Positions 61,753-64,000 of a DNA stretch of 64,000 nucleotides are shown here, piece after piece. The DNA lies in the NCBI RefSeq assembly GCF_024346055.1, contig NZ_JAGQCH010000014.1, positions 29,512 to 93,511 on the forward strand, in the 5' to 3' direction. The translations under genes were made by a program, and so were the position numbers. Below the pieces are notes generated by a model. It searched no databases. It was not told where the DNA came from and saw only the letters and a program-made list of their open reading frames with translations. How positions within the stretch are numbered: the first letter of the stretch is position 1; every line of letters starts with the position of its first letter. The DNA is from Cyanobium sp. Cruz CV13-4-11 (GTDB lineage Bacteria > Cyanobacteriota > Cyanobacteriia > PCC-6307 > Cyanobiaceae).

Positions 61753-61794
61753 AAAGGGGAGGGAGGATCTCATCCTTTCTCCCTTTCTTTTGTC
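61753..61794. repeat. Imperfect inverted repeat
   Basis: A 42-base imperfect stem-loop: CAAAAG-GGAG-GGAGGAT on one side and ATCCTT-CTCC-CTTTCTTTTG on the other, with a CTC loop. It lies between LDH and carbonic anhydrase in a 261-base gap. It has the form of a weak, possibly bidirectional terminator with A/T-rich flanks. Confidence 0.45.
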
Positions 61795-61904
61795 CATTGC
61801 AAAGCACCTGCCTCAGCGTCGATTTGTCCTGCAGGGTGTTTCTTGGACGACTCATCAGCCCTGGTCCCTGAAAGAGAATTGATCCATTGCTCTTGAAGCC
61901 AACC

Positions 61905-62483
61905 ATGGGCGAACGCACCGCAATTCTGGAAGCCAATATTGGGTATGCTTCCAGCTTTGGAGACAAAGGATCACTGCCACTTCCACCGGCTCGGAAGCTG
62001 GCGCTGCTCACCTGCATGGATGCACGTTTGTTGCCTTCCAGGTTCGCTGGACTTCGGGAGGGGGATGCGCACGTGATTCGCAATGCGGGGGGTAGAGCCA
62101 GTGATGATGCGATTCGTTCCCTGGTGATTTCCCACAAACTCCTCGGAACCAACGAATGGTTCGTGATTCACCACACCAACTGCGGCATGGAGTTGTTCAG
62201 CGGGGAAACGATCTCGGACCTCCTGTCCCGCAGTCTGGAAACCGCCGTGCTCGGCCCCAGCGGCTTTGAGGACGTGGGGCCCGGTCCAGGATCGAAGGCC
62301 GCCGGGGACATCGACTGGCTCACGATCGAGGACCTGGATCGCAGCGTGGTGGAGGACGTCAGACGGATCCGTGAGCACCCCCTGGTGCCCGGCCGGATCC
62401 CCATCCACGGCTTCGTCTATCAGGTGGAAACCGGCGAGCTGCGCGAGGTGCCGGCCGCCTCCGCCATCGGGGCCCCCCGATGA
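61905..62483 (+). CDS. Beta-class carbonic anhydrase
   Basis: A 192-residue beta-CA that interconverts CO2 and bicarbonate with a Zn(II) site. Zn and catalytic residues: CMDAR (Cys37, Asp39, Arg41) and HHTNC (His90, Cys93). It lacks a carboxysome-targeting extension, so it is cytoplasmic or exported in another way. Start ATG 61905 is more likely than TTG 61887. It is followed by metY at a gap of 37 bases. Confidence 0.88.
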   Translation: MGERTAILEANIGYASSFGDKGSLPLPPARKLALLTCMDARLLPSRFAGLREGDAHVIRNAGGRASDDAIRSLVISHKLLGTNEWFVIHHTNCGMELFSGETISDLLSRSLETAVLGPSGFEDVGPGPGSKAAGDIDWLTIEDLDRSVVEDVRRIREHPLVPGRIPIHGFVYQVETGELREVPAASAIGAPR

Positions 62484-62520
62484 CGCATCGACCGTCTGCC
62501 CCATCAACCGAGTTCCCTTC

Positions 62521-63816
62521 ATGACCCAAGGTTTCGCCACCCGTCAGATCCATGCCGGCACAGCACCGGACCCCACCACCGGCGCCCGGGCGGTACCCAT
62601 CTATCAGACCACCAGCTACGTCTTCCGCGACACCGACCACGCCGCCAACCTCTTTGGGCTGCGGGAACTCGGCAACATCTATACGCGGATCATGAACCCC
62701 ACCCAGGCGGCCTTCGAGGCGAGGGTGGCGGATCTGGAGGGGGGCGTGGCGTCCCTGGCCACCGCCAGCGGCCAGGCGCCCGAAACGCTCGCCCTGCTGA
62801 ATCTGGCCGAACACGGCGGCCACATCGTCGCCAGCACCTCCCTCTACGGCGGCACCTACAACCTGTTCGCCTACACCTTGCCGAAGCTCGGCATCGAGGT
62901 GAGCTTCGTTGACGATCCGGATGACAGCGAAGCCTGGCGACGTCAGATCCGACCGAACACCAAGGCCTTCTTCGGGGAGAGCATCGGCAATCCCAAGGGC
63001 GACGTGTTCAACTTTGAGGCTGTCGCCGAAGTGGCCCATGCCAACGGGATTCCACTGGTGATCGACAACACCCTCGCCACGCCCTACCTGCTTCGCCCCC
63101 TCGAGCATGGCGCTGACATCGTGATCCACTCGGCCACCAAGTTCATCGGTGGCCATGGCACGGCGATCGGCGGGGTGATCGTGGATGGGGGACGCTTCGA
63201 CTACGAAGCCAGTGGGCGATTCCCCCAATTCACCACGCCAGATCCCAGCTACCACGGCCTGGTGTTCAGCCAGCTTCCGGAGGCCCTGCACCCTGCCCGC
63301 TACATCCTGCGGGCTCGGGTCACGCTGCTGCGGGACCTCGGCCCAGCTGTGACCCCTTTCAACTCCTTCCTGTTTCTGCAGGGTCTTGAAACCCTTTCGC
63401 TACGAATCGAGCGGCACTCCAGCAACGCCCTGGCGGTGGCCCAGTGGCTGGAGGCCCGCCAGGACGTGGCGCGGGTGGTGTATCCGGGGCTTGCCAGCAG
63501 CCCCTGGCACCAGCAGGCCAGGCGCTATCTGCCCCGGGGCCAGGGGGCGATCGTCTCGTTCGAGCTTCCCGGTGGTCTGGAGGCGGGCAAGCGCTTCGTG
63601 GAGGCCACCGAACTGTTCAGCCACCTCGCCAACGTGGGCGACGTGCGCAGCCTGATCATCCATCCGGCGAGCACCACCCACAGCCAGCTGAACGAGCAGC
63701 AGTTGGCACAAACCGGTGTCACTCCCGGTCTGGTGAGGCTGTCGGTCGGCCTGGAAACCCTGGAAGATCTCCTCACCGATCTGGAGCGGGGCTTCAGGGC
63801 GACGAGGCAGCACTGA
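62521..63816 (+). CDS. metY: O-acetylhomoserine sulfhydrylase (MetY)
   Basis: A 431-residue PLP enzyme that makes homocysteine from O-acetylhomoserine and sulfide. Lys207 in SATKFIGGHG binds PLP. RIMNPTQAAFEARVADLEGG, ATASGQAPETLALLNLAEHG and VIDNTLATPYL are characteristic of the Cys/Met metabolism family. Full length is typical. The MetX-type enzyme that supplies its substrate is not adjacent, although the MetX-like hydrolase at 36957 is in this window. Confidence 0.93.
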   Translation: MTQGFATRQIHAGTAPDPTTGARAVPIYQTTSYVFRDTDHAANLFGLRELGNIYTRIMNPTQAAFEARVADLEGGVASLATASGQAPETLALLNLAEHGGHIVASTSLYGGTYNLFAYTLPKLGIEVSFVDDPDDSEAWRRQIRPNTKAFFGESIGNPKGDVFNFEAVAEVAHANGIPLVIDNTLATPYLLRPLEHGADIVIHSATKFIGGHGTAIGGVIVDGGRFDYEASGRFPQFTTPDPSYHGLVFSQLPEALHPARYILRARVTLLRDLGPAVTPFNSFLFLQGLETLSLRIERHSSNALAVAQWLEARQDVARVVYPGLASSPWHQQARRYLPRGQGAIVSFELPGGLEAGKRFVEATELFSHLANVGDVRSLIIHPASTTHSQLNEQQLAQTGVTPGLVRLSVGLETLEDLLTDLERGFRATRQH

Positions 63817-63845
63817 AACCTGCCGGAACCTGCCGGCTGCCCGGT

Positions 63846-63886
63846 GTCAACTACGTAGGCGGGTCGCGTCAATTACGTAGGCGGGT
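63846..63886. repeat. Two tandem direct repeats, 19 bases each
   Basis: GTCAACTACGTAGGCGGGT (63846-63864) and GTCAATTACGTAGGCGGGT (63868-63886) differ at one base, with a period of 22. They begin 29 bases after the metY stop. Multiple short terminal repeats of this kind, beginning TGTCAA, mark the ends of IS21-family elements. Confidence 0.85.
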
Positions 63887-63895
63887 TACCCCGGG

Positions 63896-63923
63896 GCCTC
63901 CCCCTGCCATGGCAGGGGGAGGC
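63896..63923. repeat. Perfect 28-base palindrome
   Basis: Two 14-base arms (GCCTCCCCCTGCCA and its complement) meet at TGCCATGGCA with no loop. It lies just inside the tandem repeats. It may be a terminator, part of an IS end, or a regulator site. Confidence 0.85.
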
Positions 63924-64000
63924 GACAGCGAAAAGTGAGCCACCCTGGCCCGGTCCTCTGCCATGGAGCCGGGATCTTCTGATCGACCCCAGGCGTCAAG

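Larger units (their letters stand above)
63845..64000. mobile_element. Possible end of an IS21-like element, running off the window
   Basis: The direct repeats starting TGTCAACTACG look like the multiple terminal repeats of IS21-family elements, with istA/istB expected beyond the right edge. No transposase is visible in the window, so the call is tentative. Confidence 0.35.

Overview
This window reads as a chromosomal segment of a high-GC unicellular picocyanobacterium of the Cyanobium / freshwater Synechococcus type. The signs are a phycocyanin beta subunit, a high-light-inducible (Hli) protein, cyanobacterial sucrose-phosphate synthase, GlnN-type glutamine synthetase, DUF1400, DUF1830, DUF2808 and DUF3104-like proteins, and a picocyanobacterial Cys-rich Crp-family regulator. 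No rRNA, tRNA or CRISPR array was recognised. All assignments come from reading motifs by eye; no database was searched.

Layout. 1-11 kb: the tail of an nrtD-type ABC ATPase, two secreted DUF1400 proteins, an iron-themed stretch (Fur-like site, Crp-family regulator, ferritin), then housekeeping and hypothetical genes (histone-deacetylase-fold hydrolase, DUF1830, DCC protein, LytM peptidase, RDD protein, J-domain protein). 11-19 kb: a minus-strand sucrose cluster (sps-spp-frk-ams) that is visibly less GC-rich than its surroundings, ending in a lytic transglycosylase. 18.6-26 kb: an Hli gene with an in-frame SKEG repeat facing a DUF3104-like gene across a LexA-box-like palindrome, a 2OG-Fe oxygenase, a prohibitin, an AEC permease, and a rhomboid next to a CPBP protease carrying a very large extra domain. 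A PPK2 and two tandem 52-codon paralogs follow.

27-39.3 kb is the most interesting part. A guanidine-I (ykkC) riboswitch precedes gdmH (Ni-dependent guanidine hydrolase), hypA and hypB paralogs (Ni insertion), a glutamine-synthetase-like ligase, a three-gene ABC importer and a Rieske oxygenase, all tightly spaced on the plus strand. Beyond two minus-strand genes (a small protein and a TIM-barrel isomerase-like protein), the plus strand resumes with a desaturase/hydroxylase, a MetX-like alpha/beta hydrolase and a second GS-like ligase. The guanidine core is known from other cyanobacteria. The oxygenase and ligase extension may be an undescribed pathway for substituted guanidines or the amines released from them.

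39.9-64 kb: a BcsA-like glycosyltransferase; a redox-stress cluster (HxlR regulator, broken old-yellow-enzyme gene, FMN reductase, pirin); glnN (GSIII); a TerB protein and FAD monooxygenase; an orphan cpcB with its own terminator and no cpcA; amt plus an atypical PII gene; a broken SDR; a heme oxygenase-hemN pair; a lower-GC membrane protein next to a possible glgX remnant; TerB-LDH; carbonic anhydrase; metY; and, at the right edge, tandem repeats plus a perfect palindrome that may mark the end of an IS21-like element. Nitrogen acquisition is the recurrent theme: nitrate-type transporter, guanidine use, three GS-family proteins, Amt and PII.
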